DNA of 64,000 bases from Kuschelorhynchus macadamiae (taxonomy: Eukaryota > Arthropoda > Insecta > Coleoptera > Curculionidae): positions 434,001 to 498,000 of the forward strand of contig JAUTXW010003406.1 of NCBI GenBank assembly GCA_030620095.1. The letters are read 5' to 3'. The position numbers were made by a program, and so were the translations under genes. The notes under the pieces were generated by a model. The model was not told the origin of the DNA and made no database searches. It saw only the letters and a program-made list of their open reading frames with translations. Shown here piece after piece: positions 10,889-21,828 of this stretch. Position 1 is the first letter of the stretch. Each line of letters starts with the position of its first letter.

Positions 10889-11592
10889 TTCGTCGATTGT
10901 TGTAAAAATTCCCACAGTATAACATTGAGAGCATTTTTGAACATTTTTCAAATAACTTACGGATAGGGGCCAAGTTATCAAATTTTGCTCTATCTTTTCT
11001 GGTATTGCTGTGATCGAACCGTATAGCCCGTAATATGGTGTGAAATCGCCTTTTGGACATCATTGCAGCAAAGTATTCTGGCGCAGTTCCATCATTAGCC
11101 CATAAGTCCGAAGTATTTAAGTGAAGACGCTTTTGTTCTCCTGCCATATATAAAATACCAATGAATGCATTTATTTCGTCATAATCTGTGGGAGGGCAGT
11201 CTCTTGTTCGCTGAAAAGATGATCGCATAACATCTAACTTCTGGTTCGTGAAACTTACTATATCATTGGAAAAAAACAATTTCCAATAGCCCAAGTTTGT
11301 TGTTGCATTTTTAGCCATTGGCCTAGTAGTTTGGTTGTTGTGTTTGGCTGTGGCGTTTTACCTCTGTACATTTTGTTTATGCTTGAACCACCCCAATCCG
11401 TTTTTTCCAAAAAACATTGGTTCTGGGAAAGAATAGTTACTACTGGGCTGACATTCCTGTTCTTCATTGCATTCATCAGGCGGTGCAGTCTCTTCCACAT
11501 TTTCTACAATATTACAATCGTCGGCAGTAATATCAGTATCGGAATCAGACGACTTTTCTACTTCTGACGGACACTCCTTGTACCATTGAAGT
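10889..11592 (-). pseudogene. piggyBac transposase, N-terminal half
   Basis: On the minus strand an acidic N-terminal stretch (SSDSDTDITADDCNIVENVE) is followed by YRGKTPQPN, then YWKLFFSNDIVSFTNQ, DEINAFIGILYMAG, MSKRRFHTILRAIRFDH and DNLAPIRKLFE, the usual order of the piggyBac N-terminal and first catalytic region. Frame changes occur near 11300-11400 and near 10950, where YTVGIFTTIDE is read in a second frame. The first eleven codons are displaced to 15360-15392 by the hAT insertion. Acidic N-termini are common in piggyBac transposases. Confidence 0.88.
11585..11592. repeat. left target-site duplication of the hAT element
   Basis: ATTGAAGT here is repeated exactly at 15359-15366 on the other side of the element. 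An 8-bp duplication is the hAT signature. The duplicated bases are part of the piggyBac coding sequence, which becomes continuous when one copy and the element are removed. Confidence 0.95.
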
Positions 11593-11617
11593 TAGGGGTT
11601 CGCAAGACCACGAGACT

Positions 11618-11765
11618 AGTCTCGGTCTCGGTCTCGGTGTCAAAACGAGACCGAGACTTGAAAAAGTATTTCGAGACCGAGACCGAGACTTGGTGTTCGA
11701 GACCAAGACCGATACCGAGACTTACCAATCGAGACTCTCGGTCTCGATCTCAAAACGAAGTAGCA
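11618..11765. repeat. clustered GTCTCG/CGAGAC subterminal motifs
   Basis: The motif GTCTCGGT and its complement ACCGAGAC recur about a dozen times in 150 bp, in both orientations, starting 25 bp from the element end. A smaller cluster lies at the other end. An open frame (11586-11798) crossing it reads as Arg/Asp/Thr/Glu repeats and is an artefact of the repeat. Confidence 0.85.
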
Positions 11766-12134
11766 AAATTACTAATGTTCGTAAATTATTTGTTTTGACA
11801 AAATAATTAAAAAAATATATGTTTGGGGGCAAATTAATTCACGCAAAAAATAACTTTTCTATAATCGATTATATTATACTAGCATTGTATATGTTCTTAT
11901 AACAGTGATACTAGTGAAATAGTCATTTAAGGGGGAACTGTATGCAGTAATATGGATCAATTGCAAGCCTTCCGCCGCTGCAATATTATGTTTATGTATT
12001 AGCTTCAATGTGATTTTAATAGGGCAATATGTATAGTTGGGCGCTAAATGCGAATTTTTACGAAAACATCAAATCTAGGGTTATATTTTTTGACCACTTT
12101 TTGACGCACATGCCTCCGCATATAAGTTTTTTTT

Positions 12135-13135
12135 CCACAAAATTGCCCTTTACCGCCTTACATTGATCCTTTGTCTACGTAACTGAAAAATTTGAAATGG
12201 TAAATCGTACTCATGGCTTTTACCTATACCTAACACATTTTTTTGAGGTCGGACGTGCAGGAAGTTTTTTTTAATGCGTAGGTACCTTTTCATCTTACTT
12301 TCAACTCGACTAGACCTTGTCGCTGGTTTTTCACTTTTTGCGTGCAGTTCTCCCTTACAAATAACCATAAAAAGGGAATTTCCCAAATTTAGAAATTCTA
12401 GTAGTGAAATTCCACTTCACATGCTACCCTGTTCTCAAAAAGAGACATTATCACAACTATACTATATAGGATTTTGATATTGTGATCTCTATAAATTTAT
12501 AATCGGTTTTTATGTTTAATTGTTGAAAGTAACTAAAATCCAAAAATTTTTAGTTTTTTGGTTCAATAATTAATAACTAATAGACTGTAACAACTAAAAA
12601 CATCGCAATGTCATATTCTTATATAGTATAGATACGGTTAAGTCTCCAACAGAAGTAATTATGGTGATTTTTGTTTAATTTTCCGACTTGAAATAAACAA
12701 AAAGTTGTTTAAAAAAATCAGTGAAAATGTTTCTTAACATTTTCTTCTTTAATCGCTTCGATGGCCTGCTAATTAAAGAAGGTAAGTGCTTTATAGAACA
12801 ATATTTTTGTATTGATTTTGTTTGCATTTGAAAATAATGGACGATATAAAATTTTTAACTATATGTGTATAATAAAAATAATACATATACATACGGACAA
12901 GATTTTCAACAAACAAAACACAAAGTAGAATTTGGCTTAGGATTTTAAATAGATGATCAATAAAGCTAAGTCAGCTACTACGCTTAAAAAATAACGAACT
13001 GTTCTAATAACAAAGTAAAAATTTAAATTTTATTAACATACATTATAAACATATTTTTAGATTTTATTTCAACCTATATAATAAACCTAAAAATATTACA
13101 TAAAATTTAAACTAATATTTTATAATTTCATTTTT
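12135..13135. repeat. tandem duplication inside the hAT, unit 1
   Basis: About 1,001 bp starting CCACAAAATTGCCC and ending TTTCATTTTT is followed directly by a near-identical unit at 13136-14150. Differences are single bases and a few short indels. Each unit carries the same open frame (12150-12386 and 13151-13387, minus), which resembles no family I know, and the same last transposase codons at its right edge. Confidence 0.92.
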
Positions 13136-14150
13136 CCACAAAATGGCTCTTTACCGCCTTACATTGATCCTTTGTCTACGTAACTGAAAAATTTGAAATG
13201 GTAAATCGTACTCATGTCTTTTACCTATACCTAACACATTTTTTTGAGGTCGGACGTGCAGGAAGTTTTTTTTAATGCGTAGGTACCTTTTCATCTTACT
13301 TTCAACTCGACTAGACCTTGTCGCTGGATTTTCACTTTTTGCGTGCAGTTCTCCCTTACAAATATCCATAAAAAGAGAATTTCCCAAATTTAGAAATTCT
13401 AGTAGTGAAATTCCATTTCACATGTCGACAACCGTAAATTGCTACCCTGTTCTCAAAAAGAGACATTATCACAACTATACTATATAGGATTTTGATATTG
13501 TGATCTCTATAAATTTATAATCGGTTTTTATGTTTAATTGTTGAAAGTAACTAAAATCCAAAAATGTTTAGTTTTTTGGTTCAATAATTAATAACTAATA
13601 GACTGTAACAACTAAAAACATCGCAATGTCATATTCTTATATAGTATAGATACGGTAAAGTCTCCAACAAGTAATTATGGTGATTTTTGTTTAATTTTCC
13701 GACTTGAAATAAACAAAAAATTGTTTAAAAAAATCAGTGAAAATGTTTCTTAACATTTTCTTCTTTAATCGCTTCGATGGCTTGCTAATTAAAGAAGGTA
13801 AGTGCTTTATAGAACAATATTTTTGTATTGATTTTGTTTGGATTTGAAAATAATGGACGATATAAAATTTTTAACTATATGTGTATAATAAAAATAATAC
13901 ATATACATAGGGACAAGATTTTCAACAAACAAAACACAAAGTAGAATTTGGCTTAGGATTTTAAATAGATGATCAATAAAGCTAATTCAGCTACTACGGT
14001 TAAAAAATAACGAACTGTTCTAATAACAAAGTAAAAATTTAAATTTCTAAACATACATTATAAACATATTTTTAGATTTTATTTCAACCTATATAATAAA
14101 CCTAAAAATATTACATAAAATTTAAACTAATATTTTATAATTTCATTTTT
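13136..14150. repeat. tandem duplication inside the hAT, unit 2
   Basis: This is the second unit, about 1,015 bp. Relative to unit 1 it has an insertion near 13424 (GTCGACAACCGTAAATTG region) and a short deletion near 14046. Only this unit is joined to the hAT dimerisation domain at 14127-14512, so it holds the original transposase end and unit 1 is the extra copy. Confidence 0.92.
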
Positions 14151-14512
14151 CAAGTTACTTTTATACCATGAATAAATACATAATAAGCATTTGTTTGAAG
14201 TTTCATTTAATATTCTTCTTATTTTTGTGTTAATTAACCCTGCTTGTGAAAATAAACGCTCTACTGCTACAGAGGTCGCCTGTATAAACAAAAGATCTTT
14301 TGCCATTTTGGCTAAATTTGGAAATTATTTATCGTGTTCTTTCCACCATTCTAAAATATCTGTACTCTTTGGACGCGCTTTAATTGCAAATACTCTACTA
14401 TTTCTTTTCTCCAATTCTCGGAATCACTTTTTTTTTCAAATAGTGGTGTATAATCGATGTCATAGTTATCATCGCTTGAAGAACTTGATATTATTGGTGA
14501 TTCAGCAGGCAT
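14127..14512 (-). pseudogene. hAT transposase C-terminal dimerisation domain
   Basis: The minus strand reads MPAESPIISSSSSDDNYDID, then NWRKEIVEYLQLKRV, a frameshift near 14385, and STDILEWWKEHDKFPNLAKM followed by SVAVERLFSQAGLINTKIRR, ending at a stop at 14127-14129. The WWKEH...FP.LAK..K and ERLFSQAG motifs identify the hAT C-terminal dimerisation domain. The rest of the transposase is absent or not recognisable. This explains the plus-strand open frame at 14191-14514, which is only a shadow. Confidence 0.88.
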
Positions 14513-15358
14513 AATATAATATTTATCCCTATATATTTTCTCAAAAAAGGTTATAGATTGATCTTTCAGGCGAAAAATTGTTTAATAAATAAATTTACTT
14601 TTAAAATCAACTCCACTTTTAAAATTTATAGTTAATTTACCAAAGAACAAAAATAGTTGATTCACAAGTAGTATTATGAACCATAGCCGCCTTTGTGCAT
14701 GCTCAACGTGCAGACCCCTAAAAACGGTCCTGGTTAAGAAAATAAATACGCATCAAAGTAACAAAAGTTTGGTTCAAAATAAAGTTTACAGAATACCTAA
14801 GGGTGCTTTACTTGGCCATCGATCGTTTTCTACCTATTGAATTATAACGTCTGTTCCTAGAATGCCCAACACGTTGCTTGCATGAGTTCGGCAGCATTAT
14901 ACAGTGTGTTCTTATTTTGTGTTTAATACGTCCTATTCCATTTGTATATCTTTCGAAATGTCAAATAATTATTGTTCTGTGGATGGTTATTTAAGTAACT
15001 CTAGTGATCTGTGGCCTTTCTGTCGATGTCTAAAGAACAAGGGATATGTGATATTTATTTTGGTACACCTACTATTGTCCGTTTATCTTCATTTACTGAT
15101 TCCATCTGTTGGCAACATCATTTCGAATTATAGATTTTTGGAATCATTTTTTATATAAATATACCTACATTTTTTTTACTTTACTGAAATGTTCGAACAA
15201 AAACTCTGGGTTTCGAACGTAGGCTTCCATGTACTTTTGTCTAAATAACATCTCGGCGAACAATTATTATTTTTAAAATTGTGTTTTCGAGACCACCGAG
15301 ACTTTCGAGACCGATACCGACACTAAGTAGGTCTCGGTCGCGGTCTCGCGAACCCCTA

Positions 15359-15392
15359 ATTGAAGTAGCTGCTCTTCCGTTTTCGGATCCAT
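15359..15392 (-). pseudogene. piggyBac transposase start codon piece
   Basis: ATG at 15390-15392 (minus) gives MDPKTEEQLLQ, which continues as WYKECPSEVEKSSDSD from 11587 downward once the hAT and one copy of ATTGAAGT are removed. Bases 15359-15366 are the right target duplication. Confidence 0.8.
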
Positions 15393-16310
15393 TGCCTGAG
15401 CAAATATCGTTCAAAAATTAAAAGTTTACTGAAAAATTGACACAATTCACACACAAATTCAATAATTATAATTTGAATATTTTAGCTACAATTTTAGTCG
15501 CTTCATCAGATTTTTCCTACCATTAGAAATTACGATTTAGGTCGCGTGTTAGATTATAACAGGGGCCCGTCGAACCTCTATTATACAACTCCTCCAAGTA
15601 ACCTTGAATAGGCGCATAAATAGACCCCTTCCCGAGGCACTTACGAGGGCTAAGCCATGTTGCCAAAGTTTTCGAAAAGTTGTTACAAAAAAAGAAAAAA
15701 TCTTAGATTTTTTCTAAGATCGCGACCGATTCCGGGGTAAAAAAGTAATACAATATAGGGTGTTCCTTAAAAAAATCCTTTTATAACAGAAAAACGGTAA
15801 ACTCGGCAGCAATGGGAAACTCGCCATTGGATCCCGCATAATTTTTTACATTTAGTCAATTTGATACCCTGTAACCTTTTGAATTGTTTTCCGATTTTGA
15901 TGAAATTTTAGCTGAATGTAAGCCTGTGCTTCGGAATGTCACCCTGTACATTACCTCTCAAAAATTACTGATGGCAATAATTAAAACTTATTTTTTTAGC
16001 CTTAATTTTTAAGGCCCCGTAGAAAAATTGTGCAGCAAAATTTAGCTTCATTATGATTTGGTTTGAACGGTGACTTTTTCTTAACAAAATGTTTTTTAAA
16101 TAAAGTCGATATCTGTTTTCTAAGAGAAGATATAAATTTTTAAAGAAAATATTGCATTTTTCCAGCTAGGAAATGGGAACGGCTCTGATTGGTGATAAGG
16201 AAATAAATATATAGCGAGATTTAAAGCAAGTGTACGATATATTTTAATATAAACAAGAACAAAATTTAACATGTATAAGAGAAATACTAAAATAAGCAAA
16301 CAAGACATAA
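15393..16310. other. non-coding interval
   Basis: The first part is the expected piggyBac 5' flank and includes a GC-rich patch at about 15540-15620 that may hold its right end. The rest is AT-rich with no supported gene. Open frames here are short and look random. Confidence 0.4.
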
Positions 16311-16314
16311 AAAA

Positions 16315-17317
16315 TTAATATTTTATCACAGCGCCTTCTTTCTGGATTACTTAATTCAGTCTGTTAGGCATTGAGTTACTTATATTTACCACAATATTGG
16401 GAACAAGTTCTTCCCAGCACTGATGGATTGTTTCAGACACTTTATCAGGCCTAAAGTTACGTCTATATAATTTTTTCACTATGAATCCCCAAATGTTCTC
16501 AATCGGATTCATATCCGGACTGTAAGAAGGCCAAGGCAATACTTCCATATTATTATTCTGAAACCACCCTTTCATATTACTCATATTATTGGCCAGAGCA
16601 CAGGGCAATTATTATGTTGGTAAATAAATGGGTTATTTGGATATAATTCTGAAAGCATTATATATATAGTAATATTTTGCATTAAACCTGCCTTGTATGC
16701 AAGAACATACGCCCAATCTATGGACACTCATCTCACCCGATACATTAACGGAATATCGTCCAGTTTTGAAAGCTAAGCCGCTCGTATATTTTTCTTGAAA
16801 TCTGCTGTTGTCTGGCCTGTATACACGAATATGGCCATTATAGGTGGATTGAAAAGCTTTTCATCGGTGAACACGATACTGTTCCAAAATTGTGTCTGAA
16901 AGTATATATAGTTCAAGGCAAATATGTTGCTTCCCTGTTTTCGCTCTTCCGTCAGCAAAATTTTTTTGCAGCCACTCGGTTTTTTAATTTTGAATTGCTA
17001 ATCCTCCTACTGGCCGTGGGCTGCGATCCAGGAAATCCTGTAGAAATCACAGCATCCCTAGAGACTGCAAAATGATTTTGTCTCAGGTAATCTACGAGGG
17101 CCGTATCCTCGTTGGAAACCCTGTTACATCGTGAACCTACTTTCCTTTCTAATGTTTCCTCTAACTCCCATTGTTTTTTGATTTTTAAAATGGTCGATTT
17201 CCATTTCTCGTGTCGCTCTGCTGGGGCATCAACAGACCAGCCTTCTTCTATTCTGGTTATTATAGGGGCTTTTTCAACTACGGATAGTTGACCAGGCATT
17301 TTTATATTTATACACAC
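16315..17317 (-). pseudogene. Tc1-like transposase
   Basis: In order on the minus strand: an N-terminal helix-turn-helix (LSVVEKAPIITRIEEGWSVD, then RHEKWKSTILKIKKQWELEE), a second DNA-binding part (SRDAVISTGFPGSQPTASRR), VFTDEKLFN with the first catalytic Asp, and a C-terminal part with VLPWPSYSPDMNPIENIWG holding the catalytic Glu. It ends GAVIKY and a TAA at 16315-16317. The second catalytic motif reads QHNNCPV where QxDNAP is expected, so that Asp appears lost. There are frameshifts near 16950 and 16610 and a stop at RLN. The Glu of NPIEN marks it as Tc1-type, unlike the Asp-type mariners elsewhere in the window. Confidence 0.85.
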
Positions 17318-17659
17318 ATGTAAAAAAATATCCCAAAAAAAATTATTGCGACTTTGTCAACTTGACAACTAAAGTCATTTTGAAATTTTTCTGGTGGCAC
17401 CGAAAATCCTACTTACACAAGCATAAATTAGGTGTACCACTTTTCTCTGAATAAAACTGTACTTCTTATTATTACAATAAAAAGATAGTGTAAATCATAT
17501 AAATCCATCAAAATACGGATATTTGTCGTAGATTTAGACGAAATATCATATTCAAGCTATTTAAAATCTTTTTCTCTTTTCGTATTGTTAAGATTTGAAA
17601 TTTGCATAACTTTACTATTTACTGTGTTAGCTTTTTTTAATTTAAGAACAATTGTAGCT

Positions 17660-17667
17660 GAAAGTAC
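17660..17667. repeat. left target duplication of hAT copy 1
   Basis: GAAAGTAC is repeated exactly at 20370-20377. Confidence 0.93.
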
Positions 17668-20369
17668 CAGGGGCGTGCGGTGAAATTTTAAGAAAGGGAA
17701 GCAATTTTTAGAAACTTACCTATTTATAATGTAATTCGATAATTTTTTGCAAATTCGTCAATGACGTCATCATAAAAACGTCGATGCTCCGACATATTTT
17801 GGAGAAGCATATTTTCAATGGACAACAGCGATGTGTGTGTCTCTCCTGCCCCGTTGAATTTCTCACGAAATTTTTTATAGGTTAGGGTATCGAAAAATTG
17901 CGTTTTACTGATGAACTTGTGTCAGGTATTGTCAATATTAATTCACACAATTTCGACACTTCGGTGTAGGCATCTTTCAGCTCCTTGTCTTTTAAAAATT
18001 GCATTAGTTCCTTAGCGTTATTTTTTGCGCTAATGTCATTAGTTTCATAAATCACTTTTAGTTCAGATCGCAGTAACACTCGGTCAAAGAACTGGCCATA
18101 ATGAAGAAGAAGAGATTTAAACGCATCTTCTGGAAAAGTTTTTCCTTTAAATGCATCAAAATTGCAGAGCTCGGGGAATTTTAAATCATTTAAACCGTTA
18201 AATCCATAGTTTATTTGTTGCTGAATTTGATCGATTATTTCATAAAAGAGGCGTCTGTAAGATGTTTGAAGATCTCCCACCTTTGTTAGAAGACGCTGGG
18301 CTTGTGGCTCTACATTTAACGTCATCGTTTTCTCCCAAAATAGGTCAAAGTCATCTCTTTTTTGGCTTAACATGGACTTAAAATTGTCCACTTTTTTTAG
18401 GCAAAAAGCAATATCATTTGTTTTAGTTTGTAACATATTAAAACATTGTCCGATAATGGAAATATTTCTGAAAATATGTTCAACAAATAATTAAAATTAA
18501 AATCTCGTTTCAAACAGTCCAAAAACCCTCTCAAACTATTTATTGCTTCTGGGTCCCACGTTTCATTATTTTGTATTATATTCTCAAATAGTTCAATCAG
18601 TGATTCACGATTTTCAGATACTGTTAACACAAGTCTTCCATTATAGTTCCCCCTAGTGGGAGCTACTTTGGGCAAATGTTTGTGGACAATGGAGTCCAAA
18701 GCTTGTGTACGTTTTGTTGACTTGGAAAAAAAAAGCAGCCATGCCACTTAAAGTAACGAAAAATACTTTACACTCTTTAATGTGATTGATGGACTGGGAT
18801 AAAACTAAATTTAATTTATGAGCAAAACAATGGACAAAAAAAATGGACAAACACAGCACTTGGGAAAGTTTCTCGAACTTTAGCTTGCAGACCCCCTAAT
18901 TGTCCTGCCATCACTGCAGCTCCATCATAGCTTTGAGCAACTAATTTTTTCTCTCCGTTAATTTCTTTAGTAACGTTATAAACTACGGTATATAATGCAT
19001 CTGCTGTACGATTTTCGGACACATTCTTAAAACCTAAAAATCGCTCTTGAATACTTCCGTCTGTTTTAACGTAGCGTATTACTATAGATAATTGGCTAAA
19101 ATTAGTGACATCAGTTGTTTCGTCCAGAACGATAGCAATGAACCGCACCTCGCCAATTTCCTGCTTAATTCTTTTTAGAATAATGGTTGCAACAGCGGAA
19201 ATTAAATCATTCTGGATTCGATTCGACGTTCCGCGAAAAACGCTAGACTGCTCTAAATGATTTTTTAAGCAATGATCATATTTAGCCATTAAACTAAGAA
19301 AATCTTGAAAATTGCCTCTATTTGAAGAAACCCTTGTTTCGTCATGACCTTTAAAACCCAATTCGTGTTGTCCGAGAAAACAAACAACATCGATAAGTCT
19401 TCTTAATATTTGCCTATTTTTATCGACTAGTTCATTGTGTTGGCGGTGACTAATTTCCAACTATTTATTAAGGGCGTGTTCAGTTCTGGGTTTGCCGAAG
19501 ACTTTTTCTTTTATGACGGCCTGCAAGTGCGCTTTGGACATAATGTGTCTTTTTACAGCTTTATGGAAATTTTTTAAATCGGAAAAATCAGTTTTATTCC
19601 AGAGACCTTTTTCATTTTTAAAAAGTAAACATGGCCAACAAAATAATTTACTTATATTTTCACACCCTGTTAGCCATTTAAATTGTTCGTATTGCTTTTC
19701 CGGATAAAAATATCTAATACAGTTTTTCATTTTTGTGGTTAAATTTTTCATAGGTGGTTTTGCCCTACCTTTGGAAATTATTTGAAGCTTATCAGCGAAG
19801 TTTAATGTTGAAAATCTCTTTATTATTAAGACACACACCACACATTCACACACACTCTTCTTACTAAATTCCCCAACATTTTCAACGTTATTACCGACAG
19901 CCGAAGTTGACGGTATTTGCATATCCACGTCCGTATTATTGTCTTCCATATCGCATCATGCACGACGCGATGTACGTATTACACAACACACGGATAGCCG
20001 TTCAAACAAAGAACCTACTCCAACGATAGCTTCCGCCACTACTTAAAGCACGCGACTGAAATGCAAAAATTGCAAACAGCCGGAGGAAAGTTCAATAACC
20101 TCTGGCTCGATTCACAGGAAATCAAGCATACAGGACTTGGCTGCAGAGAAGCTAGCGGACCGCGTAGGTTCTATTCGATATTCTATTGTGGCTGGGTCGG
20201 AGTCAAGGCCGCATTTATTATGAGCTAGATAACTAAGATAATATTTTAGCATTTTTAATATAAACTAAATTAATGGTTTCCTATTTCAAAAATTACATTT
20301 TAGAAGATGTTTTGTAATTTTTTTTGAGGAAACACTGCTTTCCTTGCTTCCATGGACTGCACGCCTCTG
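17668..20369 (-). mobile_element. hAT element, ZMYM1-like family, copy 1
   Basis: The left end is CAGGGGCGTGC and the right end GCACGCCTCTG (one mismatch), with exact 8-bp duplications GAAAGTAC. It is 2.7 kb long and encodes a minus-strand transposase. A second copy of the family is at 36248-38807 with its own different target duplication, so the two are independent insertions. Copy 1 keeps a part of the transposase that copy 2 has lost. Confidence 0.95.
17882..19949 (-). pseudogene. hAT transposase (TTF zinc finger, DUF4371-like), copy 1
   Basis: Starting at the ATG at 19947-19949, the minus strand encodes an N-terminal TTF-type zinc finger (FCWPCLLF ... HIMSKAH) and a long DUF4371-like catalytic region with GHDETRVSSNRGNF, VLDETTDVTNFSQL (first Asp) and SYDGAAVMAGQLGGL (second Asp). 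HCFAHKLNLVLSQSINH follows in the insertion domain, then a C-terminal dimerisation motif TIPDTSSSVKRNFS. In hATs the last motif normally reads SSVERxFS, so a Glu is changed to Lys. Frameshifts or stops near 19460, 18850, 18740 and 18430 break the gene. Vertebrate zinc-finger MYM-type protein 1 belongs to this lineage. Confidence 0.92.
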
Positions 20370-20377
20370 GAAAGTAC

Positions 20378-20690
20378 TACATATTTATAACTAGCAGGTA
20401 AATCATCTCTTTAGATTTATACGATTTTTGCGAAAATTAAAATTAAAACTTATTTTTTATAATTTTAAATCTGTTACTAAGCTGGTAAATAATGACCTTT
20501 AAATATATTTGAGCAAAAAGGATTTCTTTGGGTTGTCAGATACATTCAAACTTCTCCCTGTCCGCCGAATAAAAAATTAAATAAATTTAATCAATAAAAG
20601 AGATTGTATTGGGCCTCGTATAGGCACAAGAGGAAACTTAATCTCCTTGCTTCTGACATTTAAAGCAAACCAAGTGGAAATTCCCAGTCC
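20378..20690. other. non-coding interval right of hAT copy 1
   Basis: AT-rich sequence without a supported gene. The open frame at 20647-20844 overlaps an arm of the inverted repeat that follows. Confidence 0.4.
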
Positions 20691-21045
20691 AAGTCTTACT
20701 TATATTTCGCAACATTCTCAGCCACTCGAAATTTCCGTTAAATGTAATTGCTTGCAAAGGAAACTCAAGGGAACGGTTCTAGATGCACACGTGTATTACT
20801 ACGCGACCGTCCGTCGTGGACTAAAAATTAAATATTATTTTTAATGAAACTCTCTTAATATTTTGGTATTTCTTTGCACTTATAGTCTGACTTATTAATT
20901 TTTCGAACTATAGAGTCAAAATATAGGTGTGAAGAAAATGCAAAAATATCTAGAACCATTCTCTTCAGTTTCCTTTGCAAGCAATTACATTTAACTGAAA
21001 TTTAGAGATGAGAATGTTGCGAAATATACGTATTTTTAAGCGAAA
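20691..21045. repeat. inverted repeat, ~95-bp arms around a ~150-bp spacer
   Basis: The arm at about 20695-20795 (TATATTTCGCAACATTCTCA, then GTTAAATGTAATTGCTTGCA and AAGGAAAC) recurs as reverse complement at about 20945-21035. Identity is roughly 85% by eye. It could be a decayed foldback element or the two ends of a short MITE. No coding sequence was recognised. Confidence 0.75.
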
Positions 21046-21576
21046 AAAATATATACAGGATAACAGTGGCGGTTCGTACTCTAAAATTTAAGGTCTGCCG
21101 AGGCTCAAGGCCGATCAAGGGCGGTTTTACGGTGAGGAGGTAATGAGGTAATTACCCCTCCTTCCCCCAGACCGGTTAAATATCATGTGTAATTTACATA
21201 TTTTTAAGTAAAAATTACGATTAAAAACTTGGCTAGGAAACACTATAGCACATTTAGAGTTGCATTTTTAGAGTATTGATGTAAATATAAACAATGTAAT
21301 TAATAAATTTGCCGCAGGAAAAAATTTGACGTTATTCTATAACTATTTATTATAGCTGTTGTTTTTTTCACTTATACCACAAGTATGATAAAAAATATGG
21401 ATATTTATGTTGTTTTCATACCATTTACAATAAAATATATTAACAAACTTTTTTTTTAATTAACCCACATTGAGGCCAATGTGGTGTTAATTGGTGTCGC
21501 CTCCAAATATGGTCAAATACTAGTCTTATTATTTTCCGTATGTTTCTTCAATGATAATTAGGTAGGCACCAACCTA
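21046..21576. other. non-coding interval
   Basis: It holds an isolated CAGTGGCGGTTCGTA at about 21066, resembling a hAT tip without a visible partner, and a small hairpin (CCACATT ... AATGTGG) at about 21463-21486. No gene was seen. Confidence 0.35.
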
Positions 21577-21828
21577 TACAGGGTGTAATTTAATTGATGG
21601 CTGAAAATTCAGGATATGATTTCTTAGCTTATTTAAGAAAGAAAAGTTCATATGAACATACGTCCTAAACCTCTCAACTTTTGAGCTACAGGATGTAAAA
21701 GTTTTAAGAAAAAATTCGTTTTCTTATCATAACTTTAATACTGTTCTTAGTATTTTCATAAAATTTGGCACGCATCTATTAAGCACCAATAGGCATTTTT
21801 TGATGTAGAAGATTTTTTGATAATTTTA

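Larger units (their letters stand above)
11593..15358 (-). mobile_element. hAT transposon (3.8 kb) with GTCTCG subterminal repeats
   Basis: The ends are TAGGGGTTCGC at 11593 and its reverse complement ending at 15358, with an exact 8-bp duplication ATTGAAGT. Next to each end are clustered GTCTCG/CGAGAC motifs: many at about 11620-11760 and several at about 15285-15350. These resemble the subterminal transposase-binding repeats known for plant and animal hATs. The interior holds a tandemly duplicated 1-kb block and a hAT dimerisation-domain remnant on the minus strand. It is probably a non-autonomous derivative, because no catalytic core was seen. Confidence 0.92.
1078..15400 (-). mobile_element. 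piggyBac element split by three later insertions
   Basis: One piggyBac-like transposase gene reads right to left in four pieces: 15360-15392, 10889-11592, 7566-7650 and 1425-2231. The pieces fit together at each gap. The intervening blocks are a hAT with exact 8-bp target duplication, a LINE, and a 5.3 kb element with long inverted ends. A TTAA at 1074-1077 followed by CCCGGGAACAG is a plausible left end, since piggyBac targets TTAA. The matching right end is not clear. GC-rich sequence with GGTCGCGTGTTAG at about 15540-15585 resembles GGTCGCGCGTTAG near the left end at about 1111. The outer borders are therefore tentative; the split gene is well supported. Confidence 0.7.

Noticed and set aside
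11586..11798. 70-codon Arg/Asp-rich protein
   Set aside because: Translation of the GTCTCG subterminal repeat cluster.
14191..14514. 107-codon plus-strand membrane-like protein
   Set aside because: Antisense shadow of the hAT dimerisation domain on the minus strand.
21066..21080. CAGTGGCGGTTCGTA as a hAT tip
   Set aside because: No complementary partner or 8-bp duplication was found; left as an isolated motif.
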